From Flavobacteriaceae bacterium (GTDB lineage: Bacteria > Bacteroidota > Bacteroidia > Flavobacteriales > Flavobacteriaceae), in contig JANQNQ010000013.1 in assembly GCA_028279515.1 (NCBI GenBank), positions 166,793-230,792 on the forward strand: 64,000 nt of DNA, read 5' to 3'. A program made the position numbers and the translations under genes. Positions 18,367-28,118 of this stretch are shown here, one piece after another. Every line of letters starts with the position of its first letter. Position 1 is the stretch's first letter. Under the pieces are notes generated by a model that saw only the letters and a program-made list of their open reading frames with translations, did not search any database and was not told the origin of the DNA.

Positions 18367-20013
18367 TTACTTTTTAAGGATTTTTCGGGTCGTTGTTTTT
18401 TCTTCGGAATGTATTTTGACCAAATAGAGACCTTGAGAAAGGTCGGCCAGATCAATCGATGATCTATTGGTGTTTTCTCGAATTAGATTTCCGATTAGGT
18501 CGAATACTTGAACTTTGTCAACAGTGCTCTCAGTTTGAATCTGAAGCGTTCCATTTACTGGATTTGGATAGAGTAGGGTATTGGCAAGAACGTTGTCTTC
18601 CAATCCTAGAACCGTACAACCGCTTAGATCGGGATTTTGTTCGATAGGAAGCCCTGGTGTTAAGTCGCGCCCAGAGAAGGCAGGGTAGTCTGGTGCGTAG
18701 CGCAACACTCTGAACGATAAATTGGCCGTGGGTGTATCACCTTGCGTTAAGATTCCGGAGGTAGAAACTGGATTCACGTATTCCCACACAATGTTTTCAC
18801 TTGGGTCGATTTCAAAGAAATAGCCCGAGTCTCCGTCGCAGATCAAGGTGTTTCCGTTAGGCAAGCGTTGTGCACTTGAAAGAATTCTTGAAAAGAAGTC
18901 GGTCTGCGTCGGCGCCGTATAGGTGTAATCGGTCACGGTAGGTCCGTAAGCCGTTCCTGTCGTATATGAGTAAACACCTTCTGAGTCTTCAGGAGGGGTA
19001 ATGATGTCAATTTGAGAGAAGCTAGGTGTTCTTGAAAATCCGTTGTTGAACAAGATGAGCTTTCTTGCATCTGTGAGACCGTCTGGGATAAAATGTGGGT
19101 AATGTTGACCAAAGAGCTTTTGGTCTGCCGCCGTACCTTGTCCGTACGCAATTGGGTTTCCCCATCGGTATAAGAAATCACCACCTTTTCCGCGTGTTCC
19201 TCCGGTATGTCCTGCTGCTTCTGCAGTGGTGGTACTTTTATCAATGATATAGATCTCGTTGAGTAGGCGAGAGCTGATGACGATCTGATCCAGTCGTTCG
19301 TTGTATTGAATCGAATTATAATGAAGCCAGTTGGCATTTCCTGCCGAACCTCCTAAAAAGTTGATGTCCAAAAGTTGTGGGTTGTCGGCCACTACACCAT
19401 GGTTGTCTACACTACTATCAAAATCTTGGATCAAGTGGTCTTTGACATTCCATTCCCAGACAATGTTAGCGCCCGTAGCTCCTGAAGGTTCTAATTCCAG
19501 AATTTGTTCGTTAAAGAGTTTTCCTTGAGCGATATTGGCTGGGTTTCTTCCGGCTTGTATAGCTTCGGCTTCTGTCATCGTAGTGACGGCTAACATGAGT
19601 ACGTTGCCATTGGGCATAGGGTACACATCGTGGTGCTGTGATACTGTTGTTGACGAATAATCATACCCCCACAATAGGTTTCCGTCCCAATCAAACAATT
19701 CGACGCGTCCTCCGACACCTCCAAAGTTTACATCAGGGTTGGCAATTCTTCCGGCTCTAAGAAGGTTTCCATTTTCAAGTAAATAAACGGCATTACCTGG
19801 ATTGTAGGCACTGGACCACTGATTGACGATCTCTCCACAATTATTGATCAGATATGTTTCTGTTGATGCTGCGGGAGCAAAGAGGGTATATCCGTTAAAA
19901 GAATCTGTAGTATTTGTCAAGGCACCTACGGTGTTCTGTGACCAAACGAATGGGGTGCTAGCCAAGAAGAACAACAAATAGACATGCTTTTTGAGTGTAG
20001 TAGTTGTTAGCAT
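18367..20013 (-). CDS. Arylsulfotransferase (ASST)-like protein with T9SS C-terminal sorting domain
   Basis: A 548-residue secreted protein. The signal peptide ends near WSQ (residue 26). The central part (about 35-450) is a bladed beta-propeller-like ASST domain with repeated 'PNGN' turns (MPNGNVLML, LPNGNTLI) and conserved His motifs QHHDVYP and GQHYPH. In this family a propeller His carries the sulfuryl group during transfer between phenolic compounds. The C-terminal about 75 residues (LYPNPVNGTLQI ... LADLSQGLYLVKI ... KILKK) form a type A T9SS sorting signal, so export through the type IX system to the surface or medium is expected. It is a clear paralogue of the next upstream gene but has its own terminator. 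Enzymatic activity is inferred from family only. Confidence 0.82.
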   Translation of the reverse strand: MLTTTTLKKHVYLLFFLASTPFVWSQNTVGALTNTTDSFNGYTLFAPAASTETYLINNCGEIVNQWSSAYNPGNAVYLLENGNLLRAGRIANPDVNFGGVGGRVELFDWDGNLLWGYDYSSTTVSQHHDVYPMPNGNVLMLAVTTMTEAEAIQAGRNPANIAQGKLFNEQILELEPSGATGANIVWEWNVKDHLIQDFDSSVDNHGVVADNPQLLDINFLGGSAGNANWLHYNSIQYNERLDQIVISSRLLNEIYIIDKSTTTAEAAGHTGGTRGKGGDFLYRWGNPIAYGQGTAADQKLFGQHYPHFIPDGLTDARKLILFNNGFSRTPSFSQIDIITPPEDSEGVYSYTTGTAYGPTVTDYTYTAPTQTDFFSRILSSAQRLPNGNTLICDGDSGYFFEIDPSENIVWEYVNPVSTSGILTQGDTPTANLSFRVLRYAPDYPAFSGRDLTPGLPIEQNPDLSGCTVLGLEDNVLANTLLYPNPVNGTLQIQTESTVDKVQVFDLIGNLIRENTNRSSIDLADLSQGLYLVKIHSEEKTTTRKILKK

Positions 20014-20074
20014 TATAGTAAGAGTTATTAGTATTCTGTCTTAAAAATCAGCCAAAGCTAACATTTTTAAAAAT

Positions 20075-20101
20075 AAAAGGCCTCAAAAATTGAGGCCTTT
20101 T
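20075..20101 (-). terminator. Bidirectional-looking terminator of the lipoprotein ASST-like gene
   Basis: A perfect 12-bp stem (AAAAGGCCTCAA / TTGAGGCCTTTT) around a three-base loop, ending in T-runs on both strands. It lies 58 bp beyond the stop at 20159 and upstream of the next minus-strand gene. Confidence 0.8.
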
Positions 20102-20158
20102 ACGCATTTTAAGAAGTTGGTTAAATATATCAAACATGTGTTTGCAAAGTTGAAATTC

Positions 20159-21538
20159 TTACAGACCAAGAGCCTGTATCTCAGGAGCATCCTTGTCATA
20201 GTGATAAGCTCTCCAAAGGAATCGTTGTGGTCCAGCATCTTGAAACTTCCAGACTACCTCACCAGACGGAGTCACTTCCCAAAGACCATAAACGCCTTCG
20301 GTGATCATGGTATTTCCGTTTGGTAGACGCACAGCGCCTGATACTTTTGGCGAATACATTTCTGGGTCCGAGAAGCTCCAGGTTACTGCTGGTTCATTGT
20401 CACCAGTTGGGTCTAGGTTGAACGTACTAGGCAGTTGTAATTCATAAGCGGTAGATGGCCCATCTGGATTGCCATTTACAAAGATCAACATCTTACCAAG
20501 GTCTACACCTGAAAGCAGGTTAGGATAGTGGTTGTTAAAAAAACGACGTGGACCTGTATTGTTTCGGTAGGTTTTTGGATTTCCGAATCGATACACTAGA
20601 TCGCCTCCCTTGTTGTAATTTCCTCCTGAATGTCCAGCGGCTTCAGCCGTTGTTGTACTATGGTCTATCACCCATACCTCGTGCCAGAAGTTGACACTTA
20701 CATAGATAAGGTCTTTTACAGCGTCATACGAGATGCCATTGGCATGCATAATGTCACCGTTCTCTTCTGCTGTGTAATTGATATCGAGCAATTGCGGATT
20801 GTTCTGAACATCGCCAAAATTACTTTTGGTGTTATCGTGATCTTGAATGAGGTGATCCATCGCATGCCATTCCCAAACAATCTGATCGGTGTCTGGGTCG
20901 ATTTCTATAATGGCCTCTGGATAGATATCAACATTAAGAGCAAAACCATTGTCAACTGCGTCGCTTGCCGGTACTTTTTCCCACACGAGTGCAATTATGT
21001 TTCCGTTGGGAAGCATTTCAACATCGTGATGGATAATATGATTTTCGGTACTGTAGTCAAAGTTCCATTCTACGTTACCGTCTTTGTCTATAATCTGAAT
21101 TTTTCCGCCTTTACCGCCAAAAATGATCTGTGGATTGTCGGGTTCAATGCTAGCCAACAGTTTTCCGTTGGGTAACAAGAACACATCATTTCCTAAGTTA
21201 ATATCCACATCCCATTCGTGAACAATTTGCGCGCTTTTGTCCATAAGATACACACGGTTCTTTGCTGCATCATTTACCAATACAAGACCGTCATATCTAA
21301 GGTCGGTATTTTCTAATTCGATCGTTCCGGCAGAACCAAGGCTTCCACTCCCATCTCCTCCGGATCCGTCATCACCACCAGATCCATCATCACCTCCGGA
21401 GCCATCGCCACCATTTCCACTGGTGGGATCTACATCGGTTGTGTCATCATTTTGACACGATGTGGTCATTACGGCAACTGTTGAGATGCTGAGTAGTAAG
21501 AGTAGTAGTGATAAAAAATGTTTTGAGGGCATTTTCAT
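20159..21538 (-). CDS. Arylsulfotransferase (ASST)-like lipoprotein
   Basis: A 459-residue paralogue of the T9SS-tailed ASST-like protein. It has a long hydrophobic signal with lipobox TTSC (Cys28), then a Gly/Asp/Ser low-complexity linker (about residues 38-68) that probably holds the domain away from the membrane. The ASST-like propeller follows, with 'LPNGK/LPNGN' turns and conserved HHDVEMLPNGN and NNHYPN motifs matching those of its paralogue. There is no T9SS tail. The shared segment STTTAEAAGH(S/T)GG in both proteins supports recent common descent. Cell anchoring therefore differs between the two copies. Activity and substrate are unknown. Confidence 0.8.
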   Translation of the reverse strand: MKMPSKHFLSLLLLLLSISTVAVMTTSCQNDDTTDVDPTSGNGGDGSGGDDGSGGDDGSGGDGSGSLGSAGTIELENTDLRYDGLVLVNDAAKNRVYLMDKSAQIVHEWDVDINLGNDVFLLPNGKLLASIEPDNPQIIFGGKGGKIQIIDKDGNVEWNFDYSTENHIIHHDVEMLPNGNIIALVWEKVPASDAVDNGFALNVDIYPEAIIEIDPDTDQIVWEWHAMDHLIQDHDNTKSNFGDVQNNPQLLDINYTAEENGDIMHANGISYDAVKDLIYVSVNFWHEVWVIDHSTTTAEAAGHSGGNYNKGGDLVYRFGNPKTYRNNTGPRRFFNNHYPNLLSGVDLGKMLIFVNGNPDGPSTAYELQLPSTFNLDPTGDNEPAVTWSFSDPEMYSPKVSGAVRLPNGNTMITEGVYGLWEVTPSGEVVWKFQDAGPQRFLWRAYHYDKDAPEIQALGL

Positions 21539-21623
21539 CTTGCTTTTGTTTTGGCTGTTAAAGTACCTTTTTTCGTCGAAAAAAAATGTTAAATCTTACG
21601 GAAATGTTAAATGTCATAAAATA

Positions 21624-21653
21624 AAATAGGGCAAGTATATACTTGCCCTATTT
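21624..21653 (-). terminator. Terminator of the second SusC/SusD locus
   Basis: A perfect 30-bp palindrome (two 15-base arms AAATAGGGCAAGTAT and its complement), followed on the minus strand by TTATTTTATG. It lies 25 bp after the lipoprotein stop and ends the susC-susD-lipoprotein unit. Confidence 0.8.
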
Positions 21654-21678
21654 AAAATTATATGGTTTTGTTTAGTGA

Positions 21679-22998
21679 TTACTCACAAACAAGGATTTCA
21701 ACCACTCCAACTGCAGGGTTTGGTCCGTCAGCCGCAGCTGAGTTACCATTAGGATCTAAGATTACATAAGAAACCTCAGACTCCCATGCTCCAGCAGCAT
21801 ACGTAACAGTCAATGATGTAGTACCTTCTGGCACAGTGAACGTATCTTCACCGTTTTCACCAGCTACCAAAGTGTAGGTCGTAGCAACACCGTCGATGTC
21901 AACAGTAAGGCTCGCACCGTTCCATCCATCACCGTAGCTATCGAAGTACTTAATAGTGTACTCACCTGGGAATGGAGCATCAGCGTTCAATTGAACACAA
22001 GCTGAAGCAATCACCTGGTCGTAGTACTCAGTATCAGCCGCATTAGTAGTAATGATTCTTCCATCTGTAGTTACGATTTCGTAACGTAAGTTGAATTCAT
22101 CATTAACTCCGATGTCATCAAACGTTAAACTTCCTCCAAATAACATCGTCAATGGATATGTAAGATCTAGTGTTCTAGCACCGTCATCCAATGTTAGGTC
22201 AGAAATTGTATACGTTTCGAATAGTGCTTCTGGCTCAGAAAGATCGATACCATCGTCTCCGATACTTCTATCGATGAACTCACGGTAGATGTTCAAAGTT
22301 TGAAGCAAGTTTCCATCGTCACCGTCATCGATGCTCAATGAAACTGCGTAATCTTCATTGTCAGCCAAGGTAAGACCATCAGTAATATCGATTTCATTGG
22401 CATTTACGTCTTCGATTTCGAAAGAAATACCATCGTCGATAGTAACTGTGTATTGGTGAGGAGCGCTAAAGAACGATCCACCACTAACGTTACCTGATTG
22501 GTCAGATGCTGTAAACGAACGACCATCTGTCAAGAACAATTCAAGATCTACTCTAATCTGATCACCAGGTAATACTGCAGTAAGGTCAGTACCAGTAGCA
22601 CTTAATGCTTCTGCCATAGTGAATGAAAAAGATGTAGTTGGTAATCCTGAAGCTCCAGGTGAAAATGCACTTGCCGGAATTGTTGAGAATGGTGCATTTG
22701 ACACAGATTCTCTATCGGTCTCATTTTCTTCATCCATAAAGTTATTGTCGATAAAGCTCATTGTAAGCTCTACACGATCCAATAATGCACCACCTTCGAG
22801 GTCTTGTTCTTCAACAGTCACGTCCAAGGTGTTCATGGTGCGGAACAGGTCAAAATCCCCATCCTCGCTCAATGTCCTCAAGATGGCACCACGAGTAGTA
22901 TCAGCTACTACCTCGTCGACTATCTTGTCGTCAGTGCTACAAGATGCGATCATCAGACCCGCGCATCCTATAGTTAACAATTGTTTTATGCTTTTCAT
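21679..22998 (-). CDS. SusCD-associated lipoprotein of unknown function
   Basis: A 439-residue protein with a lipoprotein signal (MKSIKQLLTIGCAGLMIASC) and an acidic, beta-rich mature region. The C-terminal about 100 residues contain DSYGDGWNG followed by alternating strands, a motif I associate with a small beta domain common in Bacteroidota surface proteins. The ATG at 22998 is chosen over a TTG three codons upstream because it starts a normal lipoprotein signal. It lies 23 bp after the SusD stop and before a strong terminator, so it is the last gene of the SusC/SusD operon. It may be an accessory surface ligand-binding protein, by position analogous to SusE/F-like proteins. No enzymatic motif is visible. 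Confidence 0.78.
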   Translation of the reverse strand: MKSIKQLLTIGCAGLMIASCSTDDKIVDEVVADTTRGAILRTLSEDGDFDLFRTMNTLDVTVEEQDLEGGALLDRVELTMSFIDNNFMDEENETDRESVSNAPFSTIPASAFSPGASGLPTTSFSFTMAEALSATGTDLTAVLPGDQIRVDLELFLTDGRSFTASDQSGNVSGGSFFSAPHQYTVTIDDGISFEIEDVNANEIDITDGLTLADNEDYAVSLSIDDGDDGNLLQTLNIYREFIDRSIGDDGIDLSEPEALFETYTISDLTLDDGARTLDLTYPLTMLFGGSLTFDDIGVNDEFNLRYEIVTTDGRIITTNAADTEYYDQVIASACVQLNADAPFPGEYTIKYFDSYGDGWNGASLTVDIDGVATTYTLVAGENGEDTFTVPEGTTSLTVTYAAGAWESEVSYVILDPNGNSAAADGPNPAVGVVEILVCE

Positions 22999-23021
22999 AT
23001 TTGTCAAATTATAATTTCTAA

Positions 23022-24731
23022 TTAGTTAGCCTCAGGACCACTTGCATTATTATCCCAGAAAACTGGTTGAACTTGATCTGGCTTTTGAGAGATATTAGAG
23101 TTGGTGTTCACTACATTTGCAGGGTAGAACATTGATCTAATAAACTGCCCTGGGTCTGGCTCTAGGTTTGGTTGCAATGTTCTTGGGAAGCCAGTTCTTC
23201 TGTAGAAGTTGTAACAATCAACTCCCATACCGAACTGAGCGATCAAGTATTGTTCTCCTAGCACATCCCACTTTTCGTTCATGTCACCATCGTTAAAGGC
23301 ATCGACAACACCTTGAACATAATCGTTGATATCCGTTTCACTTGGAGCAAAAGACATATCAGCAGATGAATCAAGTGCACCAAAGCTCATTGTCTTTGCG
23401 ATTGAGCTTCTAATTCCAGCTTCAAGCGCTGTAGCAGCAGGTCCTGTTTGACTTTGTGTCAAGGCAACTTCTGCAACCATAAAGTTAACCAATGTGGCAG
23501 TCATGATTGGTGTAATACCTGCACCAGCACCACCTTGTCCAGGAGAGATACCTTGGAAGCTGTCGTCATCAAAACGACCTCCGTATGGATATACCCCATA
23601 GGTAGTTCTTAAGAACCCATCTGGCGGAACACCACGAGCGTTACCGTGGTCTCTACCCCAATATCCATTACGTAGAAAGCAGAAAGTGAAACCGCCATCT
23701 ATATAATGCTGAGGAGCTGTTTCTAAAGAACAGTCTAGCACTTCTTCGTTTGGAGCGATCTCAGCACCAGGCACGGCAGTTGTTTGTCTGTAGTAGTAGT
23801 AACGAATTCTTGGATCATCAGTAGTGTCCATCATATTCATCATCCAATTAGACATATAATCTCCTGCACCGGCCGCTTGATAGTTCAAACCATATCTTGG
23901 ATGTCTAGTATCAGGGTTTACAGCACTAGCACCGCCCCATGCATATTGAAAGTCATCGGCTGAATCCGTGATATAGTTGCCAGAAGTAACGATGCTGTTG
24001 AAGCTAGCAATTGCATTACCATCAACCAATCTAGTTTGAAGATATAGCCTCATTTTTAGTGTATTGGCAGCAGTTACCCACTTGTCAAAGTCATTGTTGT
24101 AGAACAAATCGTATTGCGGTTCGGCAGCAGCCGAAGCTTGAAAGTTAGTAATTGCATTATCCAATAGAGTTTGTGCAGCTTCATAAACGCTCGCACCACT
24201 ATCGACATTTGGATTCAAATTAGCTGTTCCTTGAAGTGCTTCCGTGTAAGGAATGTCACCAAAGAAATCAACCAAAGAACTGATCAAATATGCCTCAATG
24301 AATTGAGCAATTGCGATATGATGCGTCTGTTCCGCAGCTTCAGCCAAAGGTGTCATGGATCTAATGTCCTTTAAAATACCTCTGTAAGCATTGGTCCATT
24401 CATCGTTGAAATCATTACCTTGATATGTACTTAAATACTGACGTCCGTTCATGTTGTCAACACGTGTCAGTTCAAGTCCTATGTTAGATAAACCGTCTCC
24501 ATTGGTGTTACCTCCAGAAACGAAGTTATCGTTCGGGTCAAAGTTGGCATCCCCTTCCAGGTGCCTTACAAAATCCTCCTGAATCGAATTCAAGAAGAAG
24601 TCTACATTTGCCGAAGCATCAGTAAGTGCGTTTGGGTTCTCGGTAAGATCGAGTTCCAAAGACTCACAGGCTGTAAAAGTTACTGCCGATGCAAGCAAAC
24701 TAAAAATTATACTTTTTTTCATTTTTTTCAT
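23022..24731 (-). CDS. SusD/RagB-like outer-membrane lipoprotein
   Basis: A 569-residue SusD-like protein of the longer type, starting with a lipoprotein signal (lipobox FTAC) and CESLELDLTENPNALTDASAN. Helical TPR-like segments include IAQFIEAYLISSLVDFFGDIPYTEA, whose shorter core DFFGDIPYTEAL is a common SusD marker. It is separated by 19 bp from the upstream SusC gene and 23 bp from the downstream lipoprotein gene, so the three form one operon. It should bind the ligand imported by the partner SusC. No glycoside hydrolase, sulfatase or peptidase is adjacent, so the ligand class is unknown. Confidence 0.92.
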   Translation of the reverse strand: MKKMKKSIIFSLLASAVTFTACESLELDLTENPNALTDASANVDFFLNSIQEDFVRHLEGDANFDPNDNFVSGGNTNGDGLSNIGLELTRVDNMNGRQYLSTYQGNDFNDEWTNAYRGILKDIRSMTPLAEAAEQTHHIAIAQFIEAYLISSLVDFFGDIPYTEALQGTANLNPNVDSGASVYEAAQTLLDNAITNFQASAAAEPQYDLFYNNDFDKWVTAANTLKMRLYLQTRLVDGNAIASFNSIVTSGNYITDSADDFQYAWGGASAVNPDTRHPRYGLNYQAAGAGDYMSNWMMNMMDTTDDPRIRYYYYRQTTAVPGAEIAPNEEVLDCSLETAPQHYIDGGFTFCFLRNGYWGRDHGNARGVPPDGFLRTTYGVYPYGGRFDDDSFQGISPGQGGAGAGITPIMTATLVNFMVAEVALTQSQTGPAATALEAGIRSSIAKTMSFGALDSSADMSFAPSETDINDYVQGVVDAFNDGDMNEKWDVLGEQYLIAQFGMGVDCYNFYRRTGFPRTLQPNLEPDPGQFIRSMFYPANVVNTNSNISQKPDQVQPVFWDNNASGPEAN

Positions 24732-24750
24732 CTCAATAAATATTTAACTT

Positions 24751-27700
24751 TTAGAATGTTGCCTTTAAACTAAGTCCGTATCTTCTTGAGCTTGGTCCGT
24801 TAAGGAAGTCAAATCCAAAACCGTTACCTACACCTAGACCTGAAGTATTCGGGTCAAAGTTAGCACCGTCAGGAGTGTTGATGGCATCAAACCAAAGGTT
24901 GTTTCCTGAAAGTGTGATAGACAAAGAACCAAATGGAGTTTTCTCCAATGCTTTCTTTGGAAGTGCATAGCTTAAAGAAACTTCTTGCAATCTAATAGTT
25001 GTTGCATCATATACTTGAAGCTCACTAGGTCCGAATAACAAGTTACTGAAGTAATACGTAGAGTTGTTGATCTGAACATTGTTTGGAGTTCCATCAGCCT
25101 GTACTCCAGGTAAGATGAATGTATCCTCACGATCAACGGTCTCTGTGATCAAACCTCTACCAAGTAGTGTTGAAATGGTACTAGAGTACACATCTCCACC
25201 ACTTGTATAGTTAAGTTGGAAACCTAATGTAAAGTTCTTGTAAGAAAGGCTATTCTGTAAGTTCGCTACCCAGTCTGGGTTTGGATCTCCGATGATACCA
25301 TCAGTAGGATCCTGAACGTAGTTACCATCTGCACCTACAACGAAATCGCCGTTTGCATCTCTTTGGATTCTACTACCAAAGAATACCCCTAGAGGTTCTC
25401 CTTCGATTGCGGCGTTACCAAGGTTAGTGAAACCTGCATAAACAACAAGATCCGTATCTAATCCTAGGTCTACCACCGTAGTTTCGTAGGCAGTGAAGTT
25501 CAAGTTAGTATTCCAGCTAAAGTCACCCTCTTCGGCCCCTCTAAACCAGTTAACACCTAAATCAAGCTCAATACCTTCACTCTCGATCTCACCAATGTTA
25601 GTGGCTACTACAGTGTTACCTGTTGCAGGATCTAACGGACGATCAATGATCAGGTCCTCTGTAATTCTTTTATAGACAGAAACGTCAAGATTAACGCGGT
25701 TGTTTAAGAATCTAGACTCTAAACCAACTTCTATCTCATTCAAGCGCTCAGGCTTCAGGTCAGGGTTAGCCAAACGTGTACCAGTTGTATTCGATACGAT
25801 GTTTACACCACCACCATCTTGGTTATCTTGTGTGTCAAGTACTAGTGTTCCTACTACAGGATATGCAGAACCTGCGTCGAAGTTCGCTGAAGTACCATAA
25901 CCAACTCTCATCTTCAAGTAGTTCAACCCGTTTTCACTTTTGATGTTCTCAAAAGCAGTAGTTGGGATGAAAGATACACTAGCAGATGGATAGAAAAGTG
26001 ATCTGTTCTCTTTCGTAAAGTTAGATACCCAGTCGTTTCTTCCGGCAAGTGTTAAGTATAACATGTTTTGGTAGTCGAAGTCAGCCTGACCATACACACC
26101 AATAATGTTTCTTTCACTAGAGAATTGTCTTTCATTTTGGTTCAAGAAGTTGAAGTGTCTTAATACTCCAAATACCTGCTGACCGTCACTCAAGGTACCG
26201 TTTTGGTCGAAAATCTCTCTTCTAGTCGTACCCCCTGCGTTGAAAGTGAATCCAATATCATCAGTTAAATCATAATCTCCGGCAAGTACCACGTTGTGGT
26301 CCCAGATTGTGTTAGTGTTGTTCCAAGTTTCGTAAATACCACTTGCTAAACGAACATCACCACTGTTACTGTTAATACCCCCTTTGTTCTGGAAGTTAAC
26401 GTTGTTCTCACTATATACGTCGATACCAGCTCTATATGATAAGTTCAAGTTGTCGTTGAACGCATACGTTACAGAAGCAGTACCAAAGATTCTGTTTGTC
26501 TCCTGAGTTGTTCCAGAGTTGTTCAGCGTCCAAAGCGGGTGCTGGATACTGTTGTTCTGACGGTAGTAAACACTACCACCTGTAATTGGGTTCTGGAATG
26601 GAAGTCCTTGGATGTCGATACTTCTTGGTGTAAACCAAAGGTCACCAAAAATAGAAGAACCAGCACCAGTTGCTCCGTTACCCTGAGAAAGTGCTACAGG
26701 AGGAGAAACGAATTTTGTTCTTGCATAGTTAAGAACACCACTTACAGTAAATTTGTTAGAGAGCTCGGCTCTACCACCAACACCTAAGTTATTTCTTCTA
26801 ACTTGGTTTCCAGGAGTAAACCCTTGATCTTCTAAATAACCGTAGTTAGCGTTATAGCTTACTTTACCGTCATCAGAAGCACCTCTAAAGTTGATAGATG
26901 TATTTAATACAGTACCTGTTCTAAAGAAGTTCTCAACACTATCGTAAGGTCTCCACTCATAAAGTGCATTTGCGAATTCTGGGAAGGCAGCTGGAACTCC
27001 AGTTGCAGCAGCAGCAGTGCTATAAGGGTGTTGTAGGAAACCAGGAGTACCTGATGCCGTACCGTTAATAGCGTTACTGTTACCCCATCCTGCAGGGCCA
27101 TTTTGGTTGAAGCTTGGTCCCCAGTTAGAGAAGAACCATCCGAAGGCTTGGTCAAATCCATTACCGTACTCATCTTGATATTCCGGTAAAGATGCGATCT
27201 CATTAAAGAAGTACGAAGACGTTACCGTTACCTCATTCTTCTTTTGCGCACTACCTGAAGCACCATTCTTAGTGGTGATCAAGATTACCCCGTTCTTACC
27301 TTGAGACCCATAAAGAGTTGCAGCGGCAAGACCTTTAAGTACGTTAACACTCTCGATACTATTCGGGTCAAGATCTAAGAATCTACTTGATCCGTTGTTA
27401 CCATCGATGAAGTCACCTCCAGGGTTTGTGTCAATACTAAAAGGAACACCATCTACGATAAATAAAGGTTGGTTGCTTCCTGTAAAGGAACTAAAACCTC
27501 TAATTACGATGTTGGTACCCGATCCAGAAAGACCACTCTGCTGGTTGATGTTAACCCCAGAAGCCTTACCTGTAAGGACCCTTCCGATGTCACCTTCTGA
27601 ACGTTGCTCAAGTTGCTCTGAACCTACTTCGGCAACAGAATAACCAAGAGCTTGCTTTTCCTTTTTAATACCAAGTGCTGTAATAACAACCTCGTCCAAC

Positions 27701-27999
27701 TGTGTACCCAATACAAGTTGTACGTCATAGGTGTTGGCAGCACCAACGGTAATTTCTTGGGGGGTGTATCCTACATAACTGAATACAAGGATACCTCCCT
27801 GACTTGCTTCGATGGAATACTTTCCGTCGAAATCTGTAGAGGTTCCTGTCGCTGTTCCTTTCACAACAACAGTGGCCCCTGGCAATGGCGTTCCGGTTTC
27901 ATCCAAGACCGTACCTGTAACGGTCTTTTCCTGAGCGAAAGCCAGTTGCATAACAAACGCCAGTAGCAGCGTTAAAATTCCACTAAACTTTGTTCTCAT
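24751..27999 (-). CDS. SusC/RagA-family TonB-dependent outer-membrane transporter
   Basis: A 1082-residue TonB-linked transporter. The order is: signal peptide to about AFA-Q (residue 22), a carboxypeptidase-regulatory-like domain (EKTVTGTVLDETGTPLPGATV), a plug starting near LDEVVITALGIKKEKQALGY with QPLFIVDGVPF, and a long barrel ending RRYGLSLKATF. The 'VVITALGIKKEKQALGYS' form marks a SusC subgroup abundant in Flavobacteriia, distinct from the VVVAYGT form at 4863-7982. It is the first gene of an operon with SusD and a lipoprotein. The 119-bp gap to the BamA-like gene upstream probably holds its promoter. Confidence 0.94.
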   Translation of the reverse strand: MRTKFSGILTLLLAFVMQLAFAQEKTVTGTVLDETGTPLPGATVVVKGTATGTSTDFDGKYSIEASQGGILVFSYVGYTPQEITVGAANTYDVQLVLGTQLDEVVITALGIKKEKQALGYSVAEVGSEQLEQRSEGDIGRVLTGKASGVNINQQSGLSGSGTNIVIRGFSSFTGSNQPLFIVDGVPFSIDTNPGGDFIDGNNGSSRFLDLDPNSIESVNVLKGLAAATLYGSQGKNGVILITTKNGASGSAQKKNEVTVTSSYFFNEIASLPEYQDEYGNGFDQAFGWFFSNWGPSFNQNGPAGWGNSNAINGTASGTPGFLQHPYSTAAAATGVPAAFPEFANALYEWRPYDSVENFFRTGTVLNTSINFRGASDDGKVSYNANYGYLEDQGFTPGNQVRRNNLGVGGRAELSNKFTVSGVLNYARTKFVSPPVALSQGNGATGAGSSIFGDLWFTPRSIDIQGLPFQNPITGGSVYYRQNNSIQHPLWTLNNSGTTQETNRIFGTASVTYAFNDNLNLSYRAGIDVYSENNVNFQNKGGINSNSGDVRLASGIYETWNNTNTIWDHNVVLAGDYDLTDDIGFTFNAGGTTRREIFDQNGTLSDGQQVFGVLRHFNFLNQNERQFSSERNIIGVYGQADFDYQNMLYLTLAGRNDWVSNFTKENRSLFYPSASVSFIPTTAFENIKSENGLNYLKMRVGYGTSANFDAGSAYPVVGTLVLDTQDNQDGGGVNIVSNTTGTRLANPDLKPERLNEIEVGLESRFLNNRVNLDVSVYKRITEDLIIDRPLDPATGNTVVATNIGEIESEGIELDLGVNWFRGAEEGDFSWNTNLNFTAYETTVVDLGLDTDLVVYAGFTNLGNAAIEGEPLGVFFGSRIQRDANGDFVVGADGNYVQDPTDGIIGDPNPDWVANLQNSLSYKNFTLGFQLNYTSGGDVYSSTISTLLGRGLITETVDREDTFILPGVQADGTPNNVQINNSTYYFSNLLFGPSELQVYDATTIRLQEVSLSYALPKKALEKTPFGSLSITLSGNNLWFDAINTPDGANFDPNTSGLGVGNGFGFDFLNGPSSRRYGLSLKATF

Positions 28000-28118
28000 T
28001 TTTAAAATTATTTGAATTAGCTACCTTCAAAAGTCATAATTCCATGTTAATTATCCAATTTTTTTTACTTAAAAATGTTGAAGTTCTCTTAATAAGTCTA
28101 ATTTGAGGTAAAATAATG

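Noticed and set aside
20630..21175. A 181-codon plus-strand frame
   Set aside because: It lies fully antisense to the ASST-like lipoprotein gene, which has strong family motifs. The antisense product is Cys/Val-rich without any recognisable domain.
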